Positions 44,118-53,036 are shown, numbered from the stretch's first letter. The stretch: DNA of 64,000 nucleotides from Lachnospiraceae bacterium UBA4631 (GCA_002406015.1 DHMX01000015.1:98733-162732); one strand, 5' to 3'. Made by a program: numbers and translations. The notes: generated by a model from the sequence alone, not told the origin.

Positions 44118-46199
44118 ATGACGGAAAACGGTACGGTATTAGATGGAAAATATGAAATATTAAAGGAAATTGGCAGAGGCGGTATGTCGGTTGTCTATGT
44201 TGCCATGGATTTGCGGTTAAATAAGCAATGGGCAATTAAGGAAATCAAGGATGACGGCTCCAAGGATACGCAGACCCTCTTAAAAGGCTTGGAACGGGAA
44301 GCAAACATTCTGAAGAAGGTGGACCATCCCGTATTGCCGCGAATCGTAGACATTATCCAGAAGGAAAGTCGTGTCTATGTCGTTATGGATTACATAGAGG
44401 GAAAGCCGTTAAGTGAAGTGTTAAAGGAAGAAGGAGCTCAGCCGCAGGAGCAGGTGATTCAGTGGGCAAAGCAGTTAAGTAGTGCGTTAGACTACCTGCA
44501 TTCCATGAATCCACCGATTATTTATCGGGACATGAAGCCTTCTAATATTATGTTGAAGCCGGACGGTACTGTGAAGCTGATAGACTTTGGTACAGCTAAG
44601 GAGTATAAGGTTGAAAATAATGCCGATACAACGGCATTAGGCACCAGAGGTTATGCCGCACCGGAGCAGTTTGGAGACTCACAGGGAAAAGGAATCTATA
44701 ATACAGATGCCAGAACCGATATATACTGTCTGGGAGCAACCTTATATCATATTGTGACCGGAATGAATCCATGTGAACCACCGTACGAGATTAAACCGAT
44801 TCGTCAGTGGAATCCGGCATTATCCAGTGGATTAGAGAAAATTCTGATAAAATGTACACAGCCAAATCCAAATGACAGGTATCAATCCTGCTCTGAGCTA
44901 TTGTATGCATTAGACCACTATGATGAATTGGATGAACACTTTAAGAAGCAATCCAAGAAGAAGTTTGGGTTATTTGTTGCAACGATAGCAATGATATTTG
45001 TATTTGCGGGGATTTCGGCAGCAGGATTTTCCGGAAAGTATAATCTGGAGCGGCAGAACTATATGGGTATCATAAATGTCGGTGATGACTATAAGTATGC
45101 CGGTGATTATGAAGCGGCAATTCGTGAATACCAGTCAGCCATTCAGATGAATCCGAAAAATGAAGAAGCATATATTAAGATTCTGAATATATATGTCAAT
45201 AACCTGAATAATCCGGAGGTGGGCTTAGAGACCATCGCAACGTATATTAACAGTAATAAAAATCTGGCTAAGAATAACCGCTTGCTTTATCAGATGGGAC
45301 TTACTTATTTTGATATGCAAAGCTATGATATATCCCTGAAATATTTCCGGATGATTGATGCAAAGTCAGATGAATACGGAGAAAATGCCAGCCACTATAT
45401 TGCAATGGCAATGGTGATGTCAGAGCCAAATCCGGATTATGCGGAGCTGGCAGAGGATATGGAGAAGTTTGAAGCCGATAATGCAGGAATGGCAAACGGA
45501 GAAGCCAAGTTCATGAACTATAAGATATTGGGAATGGTCTATGTAAGAAACATTGGCAATATTGAGCGTTCCGATGAATCTGCCATCCGGGTATTAGCAG
45601 CAGCGTTAAATGATTTAAATCAGAACGGAACAGCAATCAGTAATAGCTCTAACTACTATTATTACTATAATCTGTATCTGATTCCTGCTTATCAAAGTAT
45701 GGGTGACAATGTAGCCGATGGTACTTATCCGGAGAAAGATATGGATGCGACCTACTATTACTATGCAGCACTGGATTGCTGTGATAATGTGTTGTCGCAG
45801 ATTAATTCACAGGAAAATCCGGCCATTTATGAGAATACCATGATTAATAAGGCAGAGCTTTATATTGCATTGGAAGACGAGGCAGATGCCCTTGCTGCGT
45901 ATCAGCAGGCAGAAAACGAAATGGGAGGAGCGGGGCAGCAGGTTTATGTCAGCCACCTTCGGTATCTGTATAATAAGTATAAGGCAGAGAATCCGGATGT
46001 TTCCTCATGGAACGCACCTGATTTGCAGGCGGTTTATCAGTCAGGCAGTCAGATTCCGGGCATTAGTGAGAATTATGAATGGAAAGCGTTGGTAAACAGC
46101 CTTCAGCCATTCTTAAATCGTATAGATAATTCTGATGAAACAGCTCCGGCTGATACGGAATCCGGAACTACACAGCAGGAACCAGAAGGGGGCGAATAA
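44118..46199 (+). CDS. Transmembrane Ser/Thr protein kinase with extracytoplasmic TPR-like region
   Basis: A 693-residue kinase. The Hanks-type domain (about residues 12-270) has all key motifs: GRGGMSVVYVA, Lys41 (WAIKEI), catalytic Asp138 (YRDMKPSN), DFG at 156-158 and GTRGYAAPEQF. A basic stretch and one membrane span (about 283-303) follow. The outer region of about 390 residues has TPR-like helices (YEAAIREYQSAIQMNPKNEEAYIKIL and similar), then a Thr/Glu-rich end. PrkC-type kinases carry PASTA domains here, so the input signal must differ, perhaps a peptide or protein ligand (inference). It starts 14 bases after PP2C; the TTVL-repeat gene starts 2 bases after its stop. Confidence 0.92.
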   Translation: MTENGTVLDGKYEILKEIGRGGMSVVYVAMDLRLNKQWAIKEIKDDGSKDTQTLLKGLEREANILKKVDHPVLPRIVDIIQKESRVYVVMDYIEGKPLSEVLKEEGAQPQEQVIQWAKQLSSALDYLHSMNPPIIYRDMKPSNIMLKPDGTVKLIDFGTAKEYKVENNADTTALGTRGYAAPEQFGDSQGKGIYNTDARTDIYCLGATLYHIVTGMNPCEPPYEIKPIRQWNPALSSGLEKILIKCTQPNPNDRYQSCSELLYALDHYDELDEHFKKQSKKKFGLFVATIAMIFVFAGISAAGFSGKYNLERQNYMGIINVGDDYKYAGDYEAAIREYQSAIQMNPKNEEAYIKILNIYVNNLNNPEVGLETIATYINSNKNLAKNNRLLYQMGLTYFDMQSYDISLKYFRMIDAKSDEYGENASHYIAMAMVMSEPNPDYAELAEDMEKFEADNAGMANGEAKFMNYKILGMVYVRNIGNIERSDESAIRVLAAALNDLNQNGTAISNSSNYYYYYNLYLIPAYQSMGDNVADGTYPEKDMDATYYYYAALDCCDNVLSQINSQENPAIYENTMINKAELYIALEDEADALAAYQQAENEMGGAGQQVYVSHLRYLYNKYKAENPDVSSWNAPDLQAVYQSGSQIPGISENYEWKALVNSLQPFLNRIDNSDETAPADTESGTTQQEPEGGE

Positions 46200-46200
46200 A

Positions 46201-46887
46201 ATGTCTACAGTATATACAGTTATGGGATATGGTGGACTGGTACTGGCAATTGCCTGTCTGGTTTTTGCAATCGTATTATTTATAAACTGGAATATTCCTA
46301 AGATTCTGGGAGATATTACCGGACATAGTCAAAGGAAAGCCATTGAACGGATTCAAAGAGAAGGCTATGAGGCCAGTGCGTCTAAACAAGAGGCTATCCG
46401 TAATGTAAACGAAACCGGAAAGATTACCATAAGAAAGACGGACACCGAAGAAATCCGGATGAGTCAAAGAGAATCTGCTGCTGCGAATGAAGACATTACA
46501 ACGGGGCTGCATCGGGAAACAGAGGACGAGGACACCACAACCGTCTTAAATCAGGCGGCAGAGGATGAAGACACCACAACCGTCTTAAATCAAGCGGTAG
46601 AGGATGAAAACACTACAACGGTCTTACATCAAGCGGTGAAGGATGAAGACACCACAACCGTCTTACAACAGGCGGCAGAGGGTGAAGACATCACGACCGT
46701 CTTACAACAGGCGGCAGAGGGTGAAGATATTACAACGGTTTTACATCAGACGACAGAGGGAGAACACGCAACAACTGTTTTGCCGAACAGCGTAATTCAG
46801 TTGCCGCCGGAAAAAATAACGGATGCGGGAACCGTTCAACAAGTTCTGGAGTTGATAGTTACACATACCGACAAGGTAGTTTCATAG
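46201..46887 (+). CDS. Membrane protein with TTVL tandem repeats, proposed kinase substrate
   Basis: A 228-residue protein of no family I recognise. One N-terminal membrane span (about residues 9-29) leads to a conserved-looking GHSQRKAIERIQREGYE segment. A repeat region follows at residues 97-194: one decayed unit and seven copies of a 13-residue unit of the type EDEDTTTVLNQAA. Each unit presents Thr-Thr-Val-Leu in an acidic setting. Several FHA domains prefer phosphothreonine with a hydrophobic residue at +3, so each Thr-x-x-Leu could be phosphorylated by the adjacent kinase and bound by the FHA protein (inference). The start follows GAAGGGGGCG. The frame is open into the kinase gene, but the ATG at 46201 is right for ribosome site and spacing. 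Confidence 0.75.
   Translation: MSTVYTVMGYGGLVLAIACLVFAIVLFINWNIPKILGDITGHSQRKAIERIQREGYEASASKQEAIRNVNETGKITIRKTDTEEIRMSQRESAAANEDITTGLHRETEDEDTTTVLNQAAEDEDTTTVLNQAVEDENTTTVLHQAVKDEDTTTVLQQAAEGEDITTVLQQAAEGEDITTVLHQTTEGEHATTVLPNSVIQLPPEKITDAGTVQQVLELIVTHTDKVVS
46489..46782 (+). repeat. 39-bp tandem repeat encoding TTVL units
   Basis: About seven and a half in-frame 39-bp units, encoding (E/K)(D/G)E(D/N/H)xTTVL(N/Q/H)Qxx. Third-base differences between units show that the amino-acid pattern is retained while the DNA diverges. Confidence 0.9.
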
Positions 46888-46907
46888 AAATAAAAGGAGG
46901 GAATTGT

Positions 46908-49900
46908 ATGAAACGGAATATAACCAGAGGTCTTAAGAAGGCTCTTGCGTTGGGAATGGCGGCTTTGATGGCATATCTGCCGGTCAGCACCGCAATTCCG
47001 GAGGTGTTTGCTGATGATACATATAGCATTACAATAAGTTATGATAAGTATATTGATGGAAACAAATTGAATATTGCAGATGGCAGCGGAAATACTATCG
47101 GAGGAGCTACCGTAACTCCGGCAACGGAAGGAGTATCGGCATCCGTAAAGTGGGACGCAATTGCAGCCGGAACCTATACACTGGATACTACGAATGCAGT
47201 AGAAGATAAATTTGACATAAAGAAGAGTGCAGAATTTGATGGCGATGACATTAAGGTGACAAATGCTGCATGGAGTGGTTCCTTGGAGACAATAACAAAG
47301 GATGAGGTAAGCGTTCCGATTGACTTAGCTGCCGCGGCAACACTTACAAATGTGACGGTAAATAATACAGCCGAGACAGGAATTACTTATGATACCACAA
47401 ATAAAAAAATAGTGATACCACAAGGAACCAAGGCAACTGCCGAAATCGATGTGACGCTGGAATTTACGTTGCCGGTTACAAAGAAAGCAGATGGTGCCAC
47501 ACTGATGGAAACCGTAACGAATGCGGGTACAACTGTTATAAAGTATAGCTATACGCAGAAAGAAATTGTAGGAGATTTATTAAAGCTTGCCGATGTAAAG
47601 CTTACCCCCGGTATAACTATTGGGGATGCAGATAAAGGAACGATTGAATTTTTTGATGAAGATATTCGGCCAATTACAAATGCTGATGCATTAGCCCGCG
47701 TAGGGATAACATATTCGAATGAGGCATGGAAGGCAGATGCCGACGGATTTCAGTATTATTGTTCTCCGTCATCCGACTATACCGGAGCAGAGATAACGAT
47801 TTCACCGAAGGCGGGCTACCAATTTGGCGGAAGCAGTTTAACTAAAAATGATGTTACTAAAAATGAGGACGGCTCTGTTGTTTTGAAGGTTAAGGATAAT
47901 GCAAAGTTAACGATTATAATTAAACCGATACCGGTGGATATGCCGGAAAATGCATTGGAATGGACGGATGAATTTGAAACCGGATATAATTCCAAAGGAC
48001 GGACCGTTGAAGTAAGTTTAACACCTACCCCAGAGGAAGCAGCTAAGAATTATACCTTAAAGTGGGCAAGAGCAGCCAGTCCAACCCAAATGATTGAAAA
48101 CTTAACATGGTATGATGTGACAATGGGTACGGATGGTAAGTATAAGTTTGATGTGGATTATGATGCGAATGAAGGGGAACAGACATACATTATATATCGT
48201 TATACGAATGGTGTATCTAAATCCGGTGCAATATGGAATGCAAACCCGGTGAAGTTTGATATTGTAAATCCGAGTCTGGCGAAATGCTGGGTAGAGGCAA
48301 ACGGGGAAACGGTATGGGAAGAGGTTTCCGGTGCGACACAAGCTCCTGCATGGATAAATAAGCAACAGAATCAATGCGTAATTCGCTTACAGGGAGAGGA
48401 TAACCAAAGCGGGGTCGAAAAGGTAGTGTATTCCATTTATGACGGAGACGGAACTCCTATACAAAGCAATGTAGAAAGCACAGCCGATGCAAATGGTGTA
48501 TGCAGCATTTCATATACAGCGGATATGCAGGGAGATATAGCAAACTTCCCGATTAAACTGGAATATGAAATCTATGACAAGGCAGGAAATACGACAGGCG
48601 TTCTGACGAAAACCTTGTCCGACATGATAGGCTTTGATTTTACATTGCCGGAATTAAGTGTTAGTTACACCAATACATCCGGACAGTTAATTACAAACCT
48701 GAATCAATGGCAGACAGAGGATGTGCTGGTGACGATTACCGCAACAGACCCGGAAGGAGCCGCTTACGAGCAGGTATCCGGAATTGACAGGCTGCAAATC
48801 ATAGATACCGTATCAGGCGTGGCAAAGGATATAACAACCGATGCAGTCCGCAGACCGGATGGAACGTATCAATTAAGATTATCAACGGATGCGGCACATC
48901 AATTATCCATAGCCGCTTATGATAAGGCAGGAAATAAATCAACCGAGTCAAAGGCAGAGGTTAAGTTAGATAAAAGCGGAATCCAAAATGCCAGAGTGAC
49001 CTTAAGTACAGTCTCACAGGACGCCGATGCCAGCCAGTTTGCGGATGCATTTACCGTCTATGCACAGGCAGAGGCTGCATCCGGAATTAAGGAAATGATA
49101 TTCTATGTATATGAAAACGGAACCAACCGTTTGTTAAAGGAACAGACCGTAACGAATTTTCAAGTGACCGGAAATCTGGCAGAAGCAAGCTTCCGCTATG
49201 AGCCAGCATCTGACGAAGAAAATGGTTATGTAGTAGTTCGGTTCTTAGATAATGCAGCAAAGTCTGTGACAGAGGGCAATCCGCATGTAGTCTATTCCGA
49301 GCAGAAGCCATTTGCATTTAATAAGAATGGTGCCAATATTCAGATAAAGGGAAATACAGCATGGACCAATGAGGATGTAACCTTAGATATACAGGTGGAA
49401 AGCCATTCTACTACCATAACCAGTGTCATTTACTATGTAAATAATCAGCGGGTAAAGGAAGTATCGGTAAATGCATTAAGCTATGAAGACCATGCCTTTA
49501 AGATTCAGGAAAATTCTCCGATGGGAGGCACACAGGTAGAGATAGTTGCTGTCTGTGGGGCAAATGCAGCATCAAGGATTGAGACACGAGCTTCGATTAT
49601 CGTATATGTAGATAAGCAGGCACCAACGGTTCAGCTAAGCGGTATCCGAAGCGGAGCAGTCTACAATACAAATCAGACCTTGCAGATTGTGACAAATGAG
49701 AATATCTGGAATCGTATGCAGCCGATAAGTGTAGTTGCAGAAAAGACACTGGATGGCGTTACCACAACTGTAGATATGGGGGCATATGCGGCAGAAGCAG
49801 AAAACTATACCGCAAGAAAGACATTTACAGAGGATGGTGTGTACGAGGTAACGGTTACGGCGGTAGATGCAGCCGGAAACCGGGCAGTGCAAACCATTTC

Positions 49901-51113
49901 ATTTACCATTGACAAAACCGCACCGGTGATTTCCATGCGGGGAGCAAGTGACGGAGCTTACAGTAGCCAGCCGGTAACGATTCAATTTCAAGCAATTGAG
50001 TCTTTCTATGAGACAAATTCGGTAAAGATAACGATAGAGCGGGTAATAGACGGTGCAACATACAATCAGACATTGAACTTTACAAATACCGGTAAGACCT
50101 CGACATTAAATAATCAATTCTCTGAGGACGGAGATTATACGATTACAATGACGGCGGTTGACCGGGCAGGAAATGCAGCAACAGTACAGAAGCTGTCATT
50201 TACGGTGGATTGTACGGCACCAACGGTTACGCTGACCGGAACAAAGGATTATGTGGTGACACAGAAAGCAGTTATGTTAAGCTTTGTTGTAACAGAGTCC
50301 TATTATAAGACCAATCAGGTTGAGATACAGGGCAGCCGTCGCGGTGTAGACGGTAAAATAGAAACCTTTACCGTTAAGGGATGGAATAATGCCGGAAGAA
50401 CCAGCTCCTTAAGTCAGGAATTTAAAGAGGATGGTTATTATACCATTACAATTACAGCAAGAGATAAGGCAGGAAACAGCAAGCAGCAGACGATTCATTT
50501 TACCATTGATACACAGCCGCCGGTAATCGGAGACCTGAGCCAGTATGACGGCAAATACCTGTCTGAGTTTGAACTGGGCAAGAGACTGGAGAATCTGATT
50601 ACGGAGTTGACCGTTCCGACTGTGAAAATGACGCTGAACGGAGAAGCCTATGATGGTGGAAAAATTACAGCAGACGGAAAGTACACCTTGGTAATTGAAG
50701 TCACAGATGAGGTTGGACTGACCGCATCCAAGACAATAGAATTTGTAATTGACACCATCGCACCGAAGATTATATTTGCGGGTGCAGAAAATCGCAAAAC
50801 CTATACAGAGCCTGTAAATCTGAACCTTTCCTTGGAAAATGAAAGTGACACGATTGTATCCATTTTGATTAACGGAGAACCGTACGAATTGACCGATGGA
50901 AAGACGGTATATGATTTGGCGTTTGATACCTATGGTAGTTATGAGGTGGTTGTAAATACAATAGATGCAGCCGGAAATGAAAACAGTCAGACGATAAAGT
51001 TCACATATGCAAAGCATAAGAACGTTGCATTGCTGTTCGTAGTAATCGGCTGTGGCGGAGCAGCGGCAGTAATAGGCGGAGCATGGCTGGTATTTAAGAA
51101 GAAACGTGCATAA
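46908..51113 (+). CDS. Large Ig-like-repeat surface protein with C-terminal membrane anchor
   Basis: A 1,401-residue secreted protein. A signal peptide (residues about 1-36, cleavage after an AFADD-like VFADD region) is followed by two beta-rich N-terminal domains. Then come at least five Ig-like modules of 80-100 residues. They recur with patterns such as YTITMTAVDRAGNAATVQ, VDCTAPTVTLTG and TIDKTAPVISM. The C-terminus has a hydrophobic span (about 1375-1396) and a KKKRA tail, without an LPxTG sorting signal, so the protein stays membrane-tethered. Such modules are usually adhesive or structural. It follows the TTVL gene by 20 bases with an AAGGAGGG site and is probably the last gene of the kinase operon. 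Confidence 0.82.
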   Translation: MKRNITRGLKKALALGMAALMAYLPVSTAIPEVFADDTYSITISYDKYIDGNKLNIADGSGNTIGGATVTPATEGVSASVKWDAIAAGTYTLDTTNAVEDKFDIKKSAEFDGDDIKVTNAAWSGSLETITKDEVSVPIDLAAAATLTNVTVNNTAETGITYDTTNKKIVIPQGTKATAEIDVTLEFTLPVTKKADGATLMETVTNAGTTVIKYSYTQKEIVGDLLKLADVKLTPGITIGDADKGTIEFFDEDIRPITNADALARVGITYSNEAWKADADGFQYYCSPSSDYTGAEITISPKAGYQFGGSSLTKNDVTKNEDGSVVLKVKDNAKLTIIIKPIPVDMPENALEWTDEFETGYNSKGRTVEVSLTPTPEEAAKNYTLKWARAASPTQMIENLTWYDVTMGTDGKYKFDVDYDANEGEQTYIIYRYTNGVSKSGAIWNANPVKFDIVNPSLAKCWVEANGETVWEEVSGATQAPAWINKQQNQCVIRLQGEDNQSGVEKVVYSIYDGDGTPIQSNVESTADANGVCSISYTADMQGDIANFPIKLEYEIYDKAGNTTGVLTKTLSDMIGFDFTLPELSVSYTNTSGQLITNLNQWQTEDVLVTITATDPEGAAYEQVSGIDRLQIIDTVSGVAKDITTDAVRRPDGTYQLRLSTDAAHQLSIAAYDKAGNKSTESKAEVKLDKSGIQNARVTLSTVSQDADASQFADAFTVYAQAEAASGIKEMIFYVYENGTNRLLKEQTVTNFQVTGNLAEASFRYEPASDEENGYVVVRFLDNAAKSVTEGNPHVVYSEQKPFAFNKNGANIQIKGNTAWTNEDVTLDIQVESHSTTITSVIYYVNNQRVKEVSVNALSYEDHAFKIQENSPMGGTQVEIVAVCGANAASRIETRASIIVYVDKQAPTVQLSGIRSGAVYNTNQTLQIVTNENIWNRMQPISVVAEKTLDGVTTTVDMGAYAAEAENYTARKTFTEDGVYEVTVTAVDAAGNRAVQTISFTIDKTAPVISMRGASDGAYSSQPVTIQFQAIESFYETNSVKITIERVIDGATYNQTLNFTNTGKTSTLNNQFSEDGDYTITMTAVDRAGNAATVQKLSFTVDCTAPTVTLTGTKDYVVTQKAVMLSFVVTESYYKTNQVEIQGSRRGVDGKIETFTVKGWNNAGRTSSLSQEFKEDGYYTITITARDKAGNSKQQTIHFTIDTQPPVIGDLSQYDGKYLSEFELGKRLENLITELTVPTVKMTLNGEAYDGGKITADGKYTLVIEVTDEVGLTASKTIEFVIDTIAPKIIFAGAENRKTYTEPVNLNLSLENESDTIVSILINGEPYELTDGKTVYDLAFDTYGSYEVVVNTIDAAGNENSQTIKFTYAKHKNVALLFVVIGCGGAAAVIGGAWLVFKKKRA

Positions 51114-51131
51114 GCTAAAGGAGTATAGGAA

Positions 51132-51788
51132 ATGATACGAGGAGTCGTATTTGACATGGATGGAGTCCTGCTGGATTCGGAGCGGTTATACCGGAAATAT
51201 TGGTTACAGACAGCAAAGGAATATGGTATACCGGAGGAGCAAATGAACCATATCTGCAACCGAATTGCAGGAGGATCCGTCTCCCATACGAAGGAGGTCT
51301 TTGCTGAGGAATTAGGCATTCAGTTCCCGTATGCAGCAATGCGGGAGCGGGTGCTGGAGGTAATGACGGTGGACATTCAGACACATGGAATTGAAAAAAA
51401 GGAAGGAATTTCGGAATTACTGGAATTTTTGAAGCAACGAAACATCCGCATCGGTCTGGCAACCTCCACAGAGGAAGTACGGGCGGTGGAAAATCTGAAA
51501 CGGGCTGGCATTTATCAGTATTTTGACGGCTGTATGTTTGGAGATAAGGTGAAAAACAGTAAGCCGGCACCGGACATTTATATAGCAGCCTGTGAACGGA
51601 TAGGAGTAGAACCGCAACAGGCAATGGGAGTAGAGGACTCCATAAACGGAATCTATGCCTGTATAAATGCGGGAATGACAGCCGTTATGGTAATTGATTT
51701 AATACAGCCAACGGAAAATATCCGTAAACAGGCAGATTACATTTATACCTCTGCATATCAGATTATAGAGCATTGGGAAGAATTTTAA
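51132..51788 (+). CDS. HAD-superfamily phosphatase, beta-phosphoglucomutase-like
   Basis: A 218-residue HAD protein with a helical cap. Motif I is GVVFDMDGVLLDSE (Asp8, Asp10), motif II is GLATSTEE, motif III the Lys in KNSKPAPDIY, and motif IV GVEDSINGIYACINAGM. The DGVLLDSE and KPxPD patterns are those of beta-phosphoglucomutases and related sugar-phosphate phosphatases; which activity applies is uncertain. It starts 18 bases after the Ig-like protein behind AAAGGAGTATAG, so it may be read from the same message. Confidence 0.85.
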   Translation: MIRGVVFDMDGVLLDSERLYRKYWLQTAKEYGIPEEQMNHICNRIAGGSVSHTKEVFAEELGIQFPYAAMRERVLEVMTVDIQTHGIEKKEGISELLEFLKQRNIRIGLATSTEEVRAVENLKRAGIYQYFDGCMFGDKVKNSKPAPDIYIAACERIGVEPQQAMGVEDSINGIYACINAGMTAVMVIDLIQPTENIRKQADYIYTSAYQIIEHWEEF

Positions 51789-51803
51789 GGTTCTAAATAA
51801 AAC

Positions 51804-51844
51804 AACCCTGCATAGTATTTACTATTAGGAAGAAAGGCGGGGTT
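51804..51844 (+). promoter_or_regulatory. Hairpin covering the ribosome site of the TIGR04086 gene
   Basis: AACCCTGC (51804-51811) pairs with GCGGGGTT (51837-51844), with an inner ATAGT/ACTAT hairpin. The 3' arm overlaps the AAAGGCGGGG ribosome site of the gene at 51848. It could act as a weak terminator or translational brake; there is no T-run. Confidence 0.4.
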
Positions 51845-51847
51845 CAT

Positions 51848-52210
51848 ATGTCAAAATCAATGAAGGTACTGGAAGTTATTAAATCGCTGGTGGTAGCTTA
51901 TGTGTTCACAGGAATTGCATTAGCTGCACTGGCGTTTGCTATTTATAAGTGGAATTTGAATGAAACAGTTGTAAATATCATTATTCTGGCAGTCTATGTA
52001 ATAGCCTCTTTCTTAGGGGGCTTCATAACCGGAAAACGTGTCAAGGAACGGAAATTTATTTGGGGAATGCTGCTGGGAGGTCTATATATCATTATTATCT
52101 ATGGAGTATCTATCATAATGAGTGCAAGTCTGGATATGGTTTCAACAGCAAGTATAGCAGCAGCCTTACTTTGTCTGGCGGGCGGAACGCTTGGCGGAAT
52201 GGTGAGCTAG
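51848..52210 (+). CDS. TIGR04086-family membrane protein
   Basis: A 120-residue protein with four hydrophobic spans: VVAYVFTGIALAALAFAIY, VNIIILAVYVIASFLGGFITG, GMLLGGLYIIIIYGVSIIM and a C-terminal Ala/Gly-rich one ending GGTLGGMVS. A basic GKRVKERK loop lies after the second. Length, spans and the GGF(I/V)TGKR motif fit the clostridial TIGR04086 family, whose function is unknown. It sits between the HAD gene and the YD-repeat genes with no visible functional link. The 178-base gap that follows holds a leader hairpin and a weak promoter. Confidence 0.8.
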   Translation: MSKSMKVLEVIKSLVVAYVFTGIALAALAFAIYKWNLNETVVNIIILAVYVIASFLGGFITGKRVKERKFIWGMLLGGLYIIIIYGVSIIMSASLDMVSTASIAAALLCLAGGTLGGMVS

Positions 52211-52248
52211 AAACGGAAAAAATCCGTATCGAAATATGGAGAAAAAGG

Positions 52249-52277
52249 TTGATAAATGTAGAAATAGCTGTTATTAA
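52249..52277 (+). promoter_or_regulatory. Possible promoter for YD/RHS genes
   Basis: TTGATA at 52249-52254 and TATTAA at 52272-52277 with a 17-bp spacer, about 112 bp before the small YD-repeat gene. A weak -10, so tentative. Confidence 0.4.
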
Positions 52278-52342
52278 TTATATATAGAACACATACGTGA
52301 CGAGTGAAAGAGTCTGGTTCGAGTACAAAAGATAGGGGGAAT

Positions 52343-52372
52343 ACGAGCTAAAGACTGAAGAAGTCTGCTCGT
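52343..52372 (+). promoter_or_regulatory. Strong hairpin in leader of YD/RHS genes
   Basis: ACGAGC and AGACT (52343-52356) pair with AGTCT and GCTCGT (52362-52372) to give an 11-bp stem with a three-base bulge and a five-base loop. An upstream AGTCT at 52311-52315 and ACGAG at 52300-52304 offer alternative pairings. It ends 16 bases before the ATG; no T-run follows. Confidence 0.45.
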
Positions 52373-52388
52373 AATAAATGGTGGGAAT

Positions 52389-53036
52389 ATGAAAACAAGA
52401 AAGCGAATGAAGGTATGGCAATATGCCATGATACTTATCTGTGCATATGGGGTATTAGCCATGCCTTTTACATACACATATGCAGAGGAAGAAGACACAC
52501 AATATGAGTATGACGCACAGAATCGATTGATTGAAGTGCGTTATCCGGATGGAAGTGCCATTCAGTATACCTATGATGCGGATGGCAACATAACTAATAT
52601 CCGATATAAGCAGGCTACGGCAGAATCGTCGGAGAAGGAGCCGGAAACCTCGACACAAGATACAGAAGCATCTACGAAACATTCAGAATCATCGATACAG
52701 CACACAGAAGCATCTACACAAAATTCAGAATCATTGGTACAGCACACAGAGACATCTACGCAAAATCCACAAGTACCCATAACAGGAATCAGAACCGGGT
52801 CAGAATTCGGGAACAATAGTTCCGGACAGGAATCTGGTATATCCATGGATAATGTGTCCGGAAACACACAGCCGGAAGGACAAATCGATACGACAGACCC
52901 AGCTCAAGCGGAACAGGATACTCGGACAAGAGACCGGAAACGAAATAATTGGTGGTGGATACCTATCGGAATCGGTAGTGCCGCAGCTCTATTCGGAGCA
53001 GGAAAATACATAAAAGATAAAAAGCAGAATAAATAA
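52389..53036 (+). CDS. Small membrane-tethered protein with one or two YD repeats
   Basis: A 215-residue protein with a signal peptide (about residues 1-30). A YD/RHS-type segment follows (EYDAQNRLIEVRYPDGSAIQYTYDADGNITNIRY, in two halves of under 20 residues each). The linker is Ser/Thr-rich with HTEAST, HSESS and HTETST repeats. A C-terminal span (WWWIPIGIGSAAALFGAGKY) ends in a Lys-rich tail. RHS proteins normally carry dozens of such repeats forming a closed shell; one or two cannot. It is 30 bases upstream of the giant RHS gene. It could be an accessory or tether, or a remnant of a larger gene (inference). Ribosome site GGTGGGA. Confidence 0.7.
   Translation: MKTRKRMKVWQYAMILICAYGVLAMPFTYTYAEEEDTQYEYDAQNRLIEVRYPDGSAIQYTYDADGNITNIRYKQATAESSEKEPETSTQDTEASTKHSESSIQHTEASTQNSESLVQHTETSTQNPQVPITGIRTGSEFGNNSSGQESGISMDNVSGNTQPEGQIDTTDPAQAEQDTRTRDRKRNNWWWIPIGIGSAAALFGAGKYIKDKKQNK

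Noticed and set aside
52312..52330. GGTTCGAGT resembling a tRNA T-arm
   Set aside because: No acceptor, D-arm or anticodon stem can be folded around it, and the flanking stem bases do not pair.
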